This document shows, piece after piece, positions 45,099 to 54,713 of a stretch of DNA of 64,000 bases. A model generated the notes under the pieces. It was given only the letters and a program-made list of their open reading frames with translations, was not told the origin of the DNA and ran no database searches. The stretch is from JANXQG01 sp963780045 (lineage in GTDB: Bacteria > Planctomycetota > Planctomycetia > Pirellulales > Thermoguttaceae). A program made the translations under genes and the position numbers. The stretch lies in assembly GCA_963780045.1 (NCBI GenBank), contig CAVZZZ010000005.1, positions 930,001 through 994,000 of the forward strand, read 5' to 3'. Every line of letters begins with the position of its first letter. Position 1 is the stretch's first letter.

Positions 45099-45794
45099 TC
45101 ACGCAGGGTCCACTTCCGTTTTGCCCATCTCCAACCCCAGCGGTCCTCCCTTCGGCAGCATCGGCCGCAGGGGGCAAGCGTCGCACAATGGTTTGCTCTT
45201 CTTGCAGTAGCGTTTGCCGAGATTGACCAATAGCGCGTGGTATTCGTTGTACATCGGGGCGTCGGACGCGAGGCGATCGTGAAAGTACTCCTGGGCCTGG
45301 TGATAATCGCACTCTATGTCGATCCAACCGTGGCGGCTGAAGATGCGGTAGGTGTAAGCGTCGACGACAAAGGTCGGCATCCCGCCGGCATAGAGCAGGA
45401 TCGAATCGGCCGTCTCCGGTCCCACGCCATGAACGCCCAGCAACTCGGCGCGAAGCTCGTCCAACGGGCGGCGGAACATTTCGTCGAGCGAGCCGCCGTA
45501 ACGCTCGACGACAAACTGCAGCAAGGCCCGCAGCCGCTTCGCCTTCACGCGATAGTAGCCCGCCGGTCGGATCAATTCCTCCAGCTCTTCCACGGGCACT
45601 TCGTAAAGCGCCTTTGGTTCCAGCAGGTCGGCCTCGCAAAGGTTGTGTATCGCCAACTCCACATTCTGCCAGTTGGTGTTCTGCACCAACACGGCGCCTA
45701 CGAGGATTTCAAACTGCGTATCACCGGGCCACCATTTTTGCGGACCGAAGGCCGTCAGCAGGCGATGGTAGACTTCTTGGACGACCGATTTCAT
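45099..45794 (-). CDS. Endonuclease III-related DNA glycosylase (MagIII-like) lacking the fourth cluster Cys
   Basis: HhH-GPD protein of 231 aa. The helix-hairpin-helix is LLGVHGVGPETADSILLYAG, followed by the conserved Asp in FVVDAYTYRIFSRHG. In EndoIII the HhH has G-V-G-x-K; here the Lys position is Glu, which fits the monofunctional MagIII/COG2231 branch (3-methyladenine glycosylase-like). The cluster loop CKKSKPLCDACPL has three Cys in the C-x6-C-x2-C spacing, but the fourth Cys is absent. ATG at 45794 is 24 bases from the divergent CPBP gene. Confidence 0.8.
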   Translation of the reverse strand: MKSVVQEVYHRLLTAFGPQKWWPGDTQFEILVGAVLVQNTNWQNVELAIHNLCEADLLEPKALYEVPVEELEELIRPAGYYRVKAKRLRALLQFVVERYGGSLDEMFRRPLDELRAELLGVHGVGPETADSILLYAGGMPTFVVDAYTYRIFSRHGWIDIECDYHQAQEYFHDRLASDAPMYNEYHALLVNLGKRYCKKSKPLCDACPLRPMLPKGGPLGLEMGKTEVDPA

Positions 45795-45818
45795 GGTAGG
45801 ATTAACGGTTATTGTAGC

Positions 45819-46607
45819 ATGACGCAGGCACAAATGGCGAAAACCACGGATGCAAAGGCTGCTCCCGCGCCCGTAGGCCCCGACTATTTCTCGCAGTCGC
45901 GGCGGCCGCTGGCCAGCTTGTTTTTTGCGGGACCGCTGCTGGTGATTTACGAGACAGGCCTGATTTGCCTGGGGCCCAGCGCCCCGCGGAACGGCGCCGA
46001 CGCTTTGCTCCGCAAAAGCCTGACAACTCTCGGTTTTCGCCAGCAGTTGGATTATTTCCTTCTGCCGTTGGTCACCGTGGGCATCCTGCTGGGATGGCAC
46101 TACGTCTCGCGGCAACCGTGGCGCGTTTCGCGCAAGGTGCTTTTCGGCATGGCCTGCGAGAGTTTCGGGTTGTCCGCCGCGCTATGGCTCTCTTGGAGCT
46201 TGTGCCAGCTCTTCTGGCAGGCCGTGTCGCGGTCGGTGCCAATGGAGGTCAACACGCGGAACGTGGCGAACTGGCTGGGGACCATCAACTCCTATTTTGG
46301 AGCGGGCATTTATGAAGAGCTTCTTTTCCGCATGATCCTCTTGAACGTGTGCGCCGGATTGCTTCTGTGGCTCCGCATCGGGCCGCGAGCGAGCACGGTC
46401 GGCGGCATAGTGATTTCCAGTGTCCTGTTTTCAGCCGCGCACTACGGTCGTTTCGGTGACGATTGGAATTGGCTCACGTTTTGCTTTCGCTTTCTCGCCG
46501 GCGCGTTTTTTGCAGTGCTCTACCTTTATCGTGGATTCGGGATCGCGGCGGGTACACATGCCCTTTATGACGTGCTCGTGCAGCTCTCCATTGCACGCGT
46601 CGCTTAG
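45819..46607 (+). CDS. CPBP-family intramembrane protease
   Basis: A 262-aa polytopic membrane protein with the three CPBP motifs: YEELLFRM (the EExxxR site), VLFSAAHYGRFGDDW and the late His in GTHALYD. About seven hydrophobic helices. Homologues cleave membrane peptides or modify prenylated peptides; the substrate here is not known. The gene is divergent from the EndoIII-like gene with a 24-nt gap, so their promoters must overlap. Confidence 0.82.
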   Translation: MTQAQMAKTTDAKAAPAPVGPDYFSQSRRPLASLFFAGPLLVIYETGLICLGPSAPRNGADALLRKSLTTLGFRQQLDYFLLPLVTVGILLGWHYVSRQPWRVSRKVLFGMACESFGLSAALWLSWSLCQLFWQAVSRSVPMEVNTRNVANWLGTINSYFGAGIYEELLFRMILLNVCAGLLLWLRIGPRASTVGGIVISSVLFSAAHYGRFGDDWNWLTFCFRFLAGAFFAVLYLYRGFGIAAGTHALYDVLVQLSIARVA

Positions 46608-46671
46608 CCGCGAAGCTGCGCAACTCGCAATATTCCACCAATGGCGTGCGCCTCGCGAGCGCGCTTGCGCG

Positions 46672-46691
46672 GCGCGCTGCTAGCAGCGCGC
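46672..46691. repeat. 20-bp perfect palindrome
   Basis: GCGCGCTGCTAGCAGCGCGC is a perfect palindrome 65 nt after the CPBP stop, within a CG-rich block that also contains CGCGAGCGCG and GCGCGGCGCG words. No T-run follows, so it is not a standard intrinsic terminator. It could be a protein binding site or a repeat fragment. Confidence 0.6.
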
Positions 46692-46765
46692 CCGGCTCTA
46701 ACTGAGCTTCGCGCGGTTGTCAAGTGCAAAGGAAAAAACGGCCTGGGCAAAATCTGAAAAACCCC

Positions 46766-46794
46766 TTGGTGACAAACGACGCCCTCGCTATAAT
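46766..46794 (+). promoter_or_regulatory. Sigma70-type promoter of the DUF2617 gene
   Basis: TTGGTG (46766-46771), 17 nt, TATAAT (46789-46794). Transcription would begin near 46801 and leave a ~100-nt leader before the AAAGGA Shine-Dalgarno of the gene at 46904. Confidence 0.6.
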
Positions 46795-46903
46795 GCGACA
46801 GTGCGGTGAACGAACCGTCCGAAACGAATTGGGAGCATCGCTTCTTAGGGGCTCCCGCGAGCGCCGGGCGGTACTTTTGAAATCATCTAATCTGAAAGGA
46901 ACC

Positions 46904-47449
46904 ATGAAAGTGCTGGCTGTTCGACCCAAAGTCGCGGAGTTGGTCTTTCAGCTCTACGGACGCGCTCTGCATCCGGAGCTTTTTCAGGTTTACGAGTCGC
47001 GCAGCGTCGCGCGCGAGGCTTACCAGGCAAAGATCGACATCACCAGCGCTGGCCACGTGGTGACGTGGCGTTCGGGCGGGATGACGCTTACTGAGGTCGC
47101 GGCGGCCGCCCAGCATCCCTTGCCGGAAATGCGGCGGCTGATGTCCTATGCGCTTCGCGGCCAGCGGTCGGACCGCATGATCTGTCGGGGTGGCGTGCGC
47201 TACGAAATGAGCTTCCAGCTCGAGCCCGTCGAACCCGAGGTTTTTTGGACCTTTCAGCAGGAATTGGCCGCCGACGGCAAGCGAAAGGGCCTGTTTCACA
47301 AATTCGATTCCAGCGGGCGAATCTCCCTGGGCGCTCTGAGCTACATCAACGTCGAAGTCCGCACGCGGAAGCTGCTCATCCAGGCCTTCCACACCTTCCC
47401 CGACGATTGCGCGATCGTCAAGAGCCAGTCGATGATCGAGTTGCCGTAA
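46904..47449 (+). CDS. DUF2617 family protein
   Basis: A 181-aa soluble protein. LVFQLYGRALHPELFQVYES at the start, GHVVTWRSGGMTLTEV in the middle and ALSYINVEVRTRKLLIQAFH near the end fit DUF2617, whose proteins form a CYTH-like/all-beta fold. The function is unknown. The ATG at 46904 follows AAAGGA. It stands alone, with its own promoter and a heptamer array after its stop. Confidence 0.72.
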   Translation: MKVLAVRPKVAELVFQLYGRALHPELFQVYESRSVAREAYQAKIDITSAGHVVTWRSGGMTLTEVAAAAQHPLPEMRRLMSYALRGQRSDRMICRGGVRYEMSFQLEPVEPEVFWTFQQELAADGKRKGLFHKFDSSGRISLGALSYINVEVRTRKLLIQAFHTFPDDCAIVKSQSMIELP

Positions 47450-47468
47450 TTCCGCGACATGCGGCAAG

Positions 47469-47552
47469 CGCAGTACCAAGTACGCAGGACACAGTACAAA
47501 GTGGGCGTTTCGCAGGCGTGAGCACGGAGTACTGTGTACTCCGTACTGACCT
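47469..47552. repeat. Heptamer-period hairpin after the DUF2617 gene
   Basis: Left units: cgcagta, ccaagta, cgcagga, cacagta, caaagtg. The right arm has GGAGTACTGTGTACTCCGTACTG, itself a palindrome. It lies between the convergent DUF2617 and DUF2325 genes, outside the flagellar cluster, so the array class is not restricted to flagellar genes. Confidence 0.75.
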
Positions 47553-47577
47553 CGCCATCCGCGCATCCCATTCCCCT

Positions 47578-49104
47578 TCATCCCGTCTGCGGCTTGTTTC
47601 CGCGCTGCTGCAAAACCTGGTACGCCACTTGGTTCGGGTTGTATCCCGCGGGCAGGCGGAAAAACTCCTTGCCGTACTTCTCGCAGATCGCCCTAACGTC
47701 GCCGTACGAATGGCTCGACCAGCGGATCGCCAGGAGCACGGCGTCGACGTCCGCCCGCGCAATGAACGGCACGAAGTATTCCGTCGATTCATGCTCCCGC
47801 GTCGAAATCCAAATCAGCTCCTTTAGTGCGAAGGCCGACTTGAGCGCCGCGTAGGCGTTGGGCCGACGGTCGCCGCCGATGAGAATAAACGTTTTGTCCT
47901 TGTAAAGCTCGGCCGCCTTTCGCACCTCATCGGAAGTTGTCGCGCGCAGCACCAGCGGCGCTGGCGAGGACTGCGTCGCCAAGTGGCGGTCGATCTCGAT
48001 CAAGGCCCGCCGCAGTCCTTCGGGCGGCTCCGATTCGGGCAGGTCGTCGACGATCGGCAGCAGCATGTCGCGGAGGTCCGTGTTGCTGGGCGGCGTTCCC
48101 TGGCTAACCAGCGTGTCCACAACTTCGATAACCTTATTCCAGTCGTTCGCTGATCCTTTGCCGTCGCGAATGAGCCGGGCGTGATACTGCGCCTTGGTGA
48201 GCAGCTTCGTTCTATGCTTGTCGCGCTGACGAAGGGCGTCGATTTCGGAGTCGAGTTGCCCGATTCTCTCCTGAAGGTCGTTCCAACGCCTGGGGTCGGC
48301 CGGATCGTCCAGCCGCATGTAACGCTGGATGTAGACCTGTTGCTCGGTCGCCATCTGCCGCAGCCACTTGAAGAGGTTGAACTGGTCGTTGTCGGGCTTG
48401 GCTTCGACCATCTCGACCGCCAGCCGCAGTGCCGACTGGGCCTCCGCCGTAAGGTCGATCGCCTTTTCCAGGAACGCCCGGTATTCGTCCCCCTTTTCGA
48501 TGACTTGCCGCAGCAGGGCGACGGCCAACGCCGCCGATTCAAAGCAGCCGGCCACGTCCTCCCAGCATTGCAGGTCGGCGGGGACGGGGGCGCTGAAGTG
48601 GTTCATCCAGAGAAAGCAATTCGGCAGCGCTTGGGCCTTGGCGATAATCTCGCGGTCTTTGGGTTCGATTTCGGTGTCGAAAGGGGCGCCGTCGCGGAGC
48701 CGCCGTTGCCGCGCCGCGGCCCAGCGGGCCCCTTCCGCCTTGAGCCGGCAGCGGGCCTCGATCCAAGGCAGGTCGTTCTCCTTGGTCACCATCCGCCGTG
48801 CGAGCTCGACTGGAATTTCAATTCCCGAAGCGCCGGACAAGACGACGTGCGTCGGCGCGGCAGGCTGCGGGGCCTCGATTGCCCGAATCGGCTCCGCCAA
48901 GACCGGCGCCGCGGCCATCTTGCCGTTTGTCTCTGGCGCGGCAGGGGGCGACGGCGCCGTCAACCGATGGAGTTCCCCCGCAATGAAATGGAGGACCGCC
49001 CGCAGCTCAGCGTCTTGGCCGGCGATCGCGACAAGCCGGGCAACGAGCGCGCTGACAGGCATGTCAGGCAGCGCGGCGGGAAGGATGTCGGACTCAGCGG
49101 GCAT
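47578..49104 (-). CDS. DUF2325-domain protein
   Basis: 508 aa. The C-terminal ~100 residues form a DUF2325-like Rossmannoid domain: TFILIGGDRRPNAYAALKSA, then ADVDAVLLAIRWSSHSYGDV, with the SHxxxxxV motif. The first ~400 residues are helical and partly coiled coil, including LPWIEARCRLKAEGARWAAA and WEDVAGCFESAALAVALLRQ. Role unknown; the C-terminal domain is often linked to other regions in predicted regulatory or defense proteins, but nothing here shows that. Confidence 0.65.
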   Translation of the reverse strand: MPAESDILPAALPDMPVSALVARLVAIAGQDAELRAVLHFIAGELHRLTAPSPPAAPETNGKMAAAPVLAEPIRAIEAPQPAAPTHVVLSGASGIEIPVELARRMVTKENDLPWIEARCRLKAEGARWAAARQRRLRDGAPFDTEIEPKDREIIAKAQALPNCFLWMNHFSAPVPADLQCWEDVAGCFESAALAVALLRQVIEKGDEYRAFLEKAIDLTAEAQSALRLAVEMVEAKPDNDQFNLFKWLRQMATEQQVYIQRYMRLDDPADPRRWNDLQERIGQLDSEIDALRQRDKHRTKLLTKAQYHARLIRDGKGSANDWNKVIEVVDTLVSQGTPPSNTDLRDMLLPIVDDLPESEPPEGLRRALIEIDRHLATQSSPAPLVLRATTSDEVRKAAELYKDKTFILIGGDRRPNAYAALKSAFALKELIWISTREHESTEYFVPFIARADVDAVLLAIRWSSHSYGDVRAICEKYGKEFFRLPAGYNPNQVAYQVLQQRGNKPQTG

Positions 49105-49373
49105 GGTTTTGGGGCAGGGACTGGGCGGCGGGAACGACCAACGCAGTATAACACGTTTCTCCGCACGTTAGGACTCACTTTGTCAGCGGCCCGGCAATGG
49201 CTATTTCGGCCAGTTTCCTTGCGCGAATTGGCCGTAATCGTCCGAAACGTTTCGTCGCGATTTGAGAGCGGAAAGAGGTAACGCGGTCTGTGAGCTTAGG
49301 AAGCAAACCGCGGCAAATTCAAAGTAGTAACTCAAGCGGAACCGCCCCTGGGGGGGAAACTATGGCCAATTCC

Positions 49374-49402
49374 TTGCCTTATTCGTGAAATCCTACTATA
49401 AA
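49374..49402 (+). promoter_or_regulatory. Sigma70-type promoter of the large surface protein
   Basis: TTGCCT (49374-49379), 17 nt, TATAAA (49397-49402). It lies in the 445-nt gap 49105-49549, which also holds a possible short leader frame (49416-49517, 33 codons) starting right after the predicted transcription start. The upstream part of the gap (49105-49330) shows no further feature. Confidence 0.6.
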
Positions 49403-49549
49403 AGAGGACGGAAACATGCGGGCAAGTGTGGCCATTCAGATTCGTTGTCGGGCTTGCGTTGACGGCCTAAGGGCATCGAAATCTACTTGGACTTCCCAAC
49501 GGTCGGTGATCATTTGACGCGTAGTGCGTCCCACCAAGTGAAGTGAACC

Positions 49550-52500
49550 ATGTTTATGCGGTATCTTGCAAAGTTACTATTCGAGCACTGGCACGACCGC
49601 CTTGGAAATGCCGGCCGTACGGGTGTTTTCTCGCGGCGATTACGATTTGAGCCGCTCGAGACTCGTCGGTTGTTGACTACCATCGGGACGTGGACCTCCC
49701 TGACTTCCACGAGTCCCGGCGCGCAGGTCGCCCTGCTGGAACCAGACGGCAGCGTCATGTATCAGGTTGGCGCGAATAATAACACGACGACGTGGAGCCG
49801 CCTGGCCCCGAATTCGTCCGGGAGTTATGCCAACGGTACAACGACCGCACTGGCTTCGATGAACGTCGGCCGGCTTTTTTTCGGTTCCGCCGTGCTTCCG
49901 AGCGGACAGACATGGGTGATCGGCGGCGAGTACAGCACGCAAGCCTCGTTCACGAACACCGCGGAGATCTTCACCCCCGCCACGGGTTCCGGAGGGCCCG
50001 GAACCTGGACGAATACGGCTTCGTTTCCCGACTCTCAATTCGGCGACGACCCGGTCGAAGTGTTGTCCAGCACCCAGGTCCTGGCGGGCGATATCAACAG
50101 CGCCTCGACGTACCTCTACAATCCGACGACGAACACCTGGACACAAACCGGCACAAAGCTCCGCGGCGATGAAAGTGACGAGGAAACCTGGATTAAGTTG
50201 CCTGACGGCAGTATCTTGTCGTACGATGTCTTTTCCAGCATATCGACAGGCGTGTTTCATGCCCAGCGGTACATCCCTTCTACCGGCACGTGGGTCGACG
50301 CCAGCAACCTCTCCACCACAAGTCCGCCTCATATCCTCAGCACTTCCAGCGTGGGCTATGAACTAGGGCCGGGTTTGCTTTTGCCCAACGGCAATGTCTT
50401 CTTGGAGGGCGGCAACGGGTACACGGCCTATTACAATCCGACGACGAATCTCTGGTCGGCCGGACCGATGCTGCCGACAAATGGCGGCAAACAGCTCGTG
50501 GCCGCCGACGCCCCCGCCGCGATGATGGCCAACGGCGACGTCCTCATGGCCCTCTCGCCCTTGGGAAAGCTAAGCCACGGCGAGTACAGTTTTCCCAATC
50601 CGACTTACCTCTACGAGTTCAACCTCAACGACGGAAGCTATACCTACGCCAACCTCGAGTTCAGCGGCGACAACAGTTTCCTCTTTTGCATGCTCGACTT
50701 GCCCAACGGGCAAGTGCTTCTCACCAACGAGTCGACGACGATGGAGCTCTATACTCCAGTTGGATCTCCCCAGGCATCCTGGCAGCCGGTGCTAACCGGG
50801 GTAGCGAACGACGACGGCGGCGTCTATACGCTGACCGGCACGCAGCTCAACGGAATTTCCGAAGGCGCAAGTTATGGCGACGACAACGCCATGTCGTCGA
50901 ATTATCCGATCGTCCAATTCACGGACTCGTCGGGCAACATCTATTACGGGCGAACGTCGAGCTGGAGCAGCGTCGGCGTGGCCACGGGCTCCGCGCCGGT
51001 GACGACTCAGGTCACGCTGCCCAGCGGGAGTACGGCCATCACCGACTTCGCGAGCATGGAGGTCATTGCCAACGGCATCGCCTCACCCTCTTACGCCATC
51101 GCCCCGCCCACGGTAACTTCGCTATCGACGAGTCAAGGCAAGATCGCGGGTGGAACAACGGTGACCATAAACGGTACAAACCTGGCCACGGTCACTTCCG
51201 TGGACTTCGGTTCCGCGCCGGCATCCATTGTCAGCAGCAGCGCGACCCAGATCGTGGTTACCAGCCCCGCGGGCGCCGCCGGCACGGTCCGACGTCACCG
51301 CGATTGGCTTCTTCGGCACATCCGCGACGGGACCGGCAGATCGCTTTACGTACATTGCCCCGCCCAACGTCACGGCGGCGAATATAAGCATCAGCGGGGC
51401 GACCGGGAGCGGCGGCGCGTATCGCGTAGGCGACACCGTCACGGCAACCTGGAACAACACGGCATCAGGCGACGACAATAGCAGCACCATTGCTTCGGTG
51501 TCCGTCAACTTCAGCCAGTTCGGCGGTCCCGCGGCCGTCAGCGCCGTGAACAACTCAAATGTATGGACTGCGACCTACACCATTACTGCTGGATCAATTG
51601 ATTCGACCAGTTGCAACGTCGTCGTCTCGGCCACCGACAGTGTGGGGAACATCACAACAGCATCCGGCAATGCCAATGTCTCCGTCGACAATATTTTGCC
51701 TACCGTTACGGCAGCCAACATCTCGATCAGCGGAACCGGCGGCGGCGCGTTTAAGGCTGGAGATACCGTGACAGCCGCTTGGAACAATACTGCCAGCGGA
51801 GATCACAACACCGATACGATCGCCAGCGTTACGGTCAACTTCAGCCAGTTCGGCGGCCCGGCTGCCGTGGTGGCCAACAACAACGGCAATACTTGGACAA
51901 CCGGTTACACAATTCCTCTCACTGCGACGGGCGGCAGCAACCTCAACGTCGTCGTAACGGCCACCGACAATGCCGGCAACGCCACGACGACTTCGGGCAA
52001 TGCCAACGCCATGATCGGCGTTCCTCCCGGCGTGACCGCCGGCCCCAGCGCTGCGACGGTTAACGCGGGCGGCGCGGTAAGCTTCTCCGCGGCGGCCGGC
52101 GGCAATCCGACTCCGACCGTAAAGTGGCAGGTAAGCACCGACAACGGGACGACCTGGAACCCGGCCCCCGGCACGAACAATCAACCGACCTACAGCTTCA
52201 CGGCCAGCGCCGCGCAAAACGGCTACGATTACGAGGCCGTTTTCACCAATGCGGTTGGAACCGCGACGACTGCCGCGGCGACTCTGACCGTCGATTACAT
52301 TACTACCCAACCGGTCAGCCAGACTGTCGACGATGGTCAGACTGTTTCGTTCTCTGTTGCTAGCTCCAACCCCGGAGACGCCGACACGGTGCAGTGGGAA
52401 GAGAGCGCCACCGGAGGGACGTCCTTCAATCTGATCGCCGGGGCGACCTCGGCAACTTATTCCTTTGTGGCGAGTGTAGCCGACAACAACTACCAATATC

Positions 52501-53480
52501 TTGCCGTCTTCAGCAACGCGGCTGGGACCCTCACGTCAGGCGCCGGCTACCCTGACCGTTGTCCCCGTGCCGATCATCGGCGCCTGGAACTCTGCCGCGG
52601 ACGGCGTTTGGAACGCAGCGGGCAATTGGACCGATAGCCAGGGCACCGGCGTGCCGGGCTCCAGCGGCCTTGTCGGCGATATGGCCGCGTTCAACGGCGC
52701 CGCTGGTCTCAATGTTGACCTCGGCGATTTCAGCCCTACTTTGGCCGGGCTGACCTTCGGACCCAGCAACGAAAACTACGTCATTGCGAGCACCGGCAGC
52801 GGACAATTGCAACTTGCCAATGGCGGCAGCGATGCCGCGATTACCGTGTCGGCCGGCAGTCAGACAATATCCGCGGCCATCGAAATGGCTAGCAGCGTCG
52901 TTGTCAGCCCGGCCGCCGGAAGTAAACTGTTGATCTCAGGCGGAATAACCGGCGCAGGCGAGTCGCTGACCGCGAACGGGCCCGGTACGGTGATTCTCCA
53001 GGGCACCAATAGCTTCACCGGCGGAACGATCGTAAGCGCGGGCTCGTTGATCGTGCAAAACCCTGCGTCGATCGCTTCGGGCACGAGTCTGACGGTTGGC
53101 GACGACGCGGCTTCGCTGTTCGACACGTCGCTTCCCGCGACTGCTACCGCGGCGGTGGCCGAAAGCTCGCCGACATCGGCTTCGGCCGGCGCGAGCAGAG
53201 ACGCCGCACGGCTAGCCGCGCTACCATTGCCGGCTGCGCCAAGTCGGCCGTCCGGCCGTCGATTGCGCAACCGACGTCGTCTCAAACGGTTCGCGCCAAG
53301 TCAGCAAACGTCGCAACCGTCGATCGTCCTGGCGAGCCCTTAATTGCCGATCGGATTGCCGCAATCGTGGGCTGGTGGGCACAGGCAGGTGATGCCCCCG
53401 CTGCGACGCTCCAGAATCAAAATCGGGGTCCGTCGATTCAGGCCCTGGACGCGGTCTTCGTTCGATATGGCGGATATTGA
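49550..53480 (+). CDS. Large secreted surface protein (three frameshifts)
   Basis: About 1310 aa when joined. N-terminus RRLRFEPLETRRLL is the motif that opens many big planctomycete exported proteins. Then come kelch-like beta-propeller repeats (residues ~50-430), an IPT/TIG domain (TVTSLSTSQGKIAGGTTVTI), two cadherin/Ig-like repeats with AANISISG and TASGDxNxxTIASVxVNFSQ, Ig-like domains, and an autotransporter-associated beta strand repeat (GPGTVILQGTNSFTGGTIVS). Shifts fall near 51290, 52545 and ~53200. The family-like end ALDAVFVRYGGY stops at 53480. Probably cell-surface or extracellular; ligand unknown. Confidence 0.75.
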
Positions 53481-53549
53481 ATCATGAGAAAGCAGAGCTA
53501 ACATAAACAGGAAAAGCGACCGAACTCGGCGGCGCTGTCCACGACGGCG

Positions 53550-54703
53550 TCAAAGGATTCCGGGCTGGGAAGTCACAATGCCCTTCAGCCGCATCTTCAA
53601 GGTATCCGGGTTGGGAGCGACTTCCAGCGCCACGGCGCGATCGATGAGTTCCCCATTGACCAGATTGACGAGGCTCGTGGTGAAGTCCTGCATGCCCTCT
53701 TTTTCCGACATGCGTATGAGGTCGGGGAGTTTTTCGTCAGCATTTTCGAGTATGAGCTTGCGAGTCATCGGGGTGAACGTGAGCACTTCGACCGAGGGCA
53801 CCCGCGCGACGCCCGGCTTGATCGACGGCAGCAGTTTCTGCGCCACGATTCCCCGCATGTTGAACGCCAGGGCGCTGCGAATCGCCGGATGCATGTCCGC
53901 GGGAAAAAGGTCGAGTATTCGACCGATCGTCGACGACGCACTGGACGCGTGGATCGTTCCAAAGACGAGATGGCCCGTTTCGGCGGCATGGATGGCAGTC
54001 GAAAACGTCTCTCGATCGCGCATTTCGCCGACCAGCATGATGTCCGGGTCCTCGCGAACGGCGTGCTTCATGCCGACTTCGAAATTGACCACGTCCACTC
54101 CGACCTCGCGCTGATTGATGAAGCACTTGTCTTGAGTGAAGATGAACTCGATCGGGTCCTCCAACGTCAGAATGTGCTTGTGGTAGCGGTGGTTTATCCA
54201 GTCGAGCATGGAGGCAATCGTCGTGCTCTTGCCGGAACCGGTCACGCCGGCCAGCAGGACCATTCCCTGGTCGAACTTGCACAGTTCCTCCATTACCGGC
54301 GGAAGGTGGAGGCCCTCGAAGTTGGGAATGACGTTGTTCACGAGCCGCGCCACCAGGCCGAGGTTCCCAAGCTGTTGCAGCAGATTGACGCGGAACCGCC
54401 TTTCTTCGCCGTCGCATTGCACGCTGTACGCGAAGTCCGCGCCGCCGTCGCGCTCGAAAATCGGCCGCGTTCGGTCGTTCAGCAGGGGCAGGCAAAGACG
54501 GACCATCTCCTCGCTGTCGATCGGACCCCGGTTCAATGGCCTCAACGAGCCTCTGATGCGAACGCCGGGGGGAAGACCGACCCTTAGGTGCAGATCGCTT
54601 CCGCGAAGCTTGACCAGCGCACGAACAGTCTGTCGATCTCCAGGCCCGCGCGCTTTTGACTGAAGGAGCGTGCGAACCGATCCTGGTCATCCGTTGTTTC
54701 CAT
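53550..54703 (-). CDS. pilT: Type IV pilus retraction ATPase PilT (frameshift near start)
   Basis: Secretion ATPase of the GspE/PilT family that retracts type IV pili. Walker A MVLLAGVTGSGKSTTIASML, Asp box LEDPIEFIF, Walker B DPDIMLVGEMRDRETF and His box TGHLVFGTIHAS are present. The N-terminal ALVKLRGSDLHLRVGLPPGV lies in the main frame, but the best start (ATG at 54703, with GAGGGGAACG upstream) lies in another, so one shift near 54650 is inferred. Joined length ~384 aa. It follows the receiver-ATPase fusion by 10 bases. Confidence 0.87.
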
Positions 54704-54713
54704 CTCGTTCCCC

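Noticed and set aside
53481..53549. Intrinsic terminator between the convergent surface-protein and pilT genes
   Set aside because: No clear stem with a T-run on either strand could be drawn in these 69 nt.
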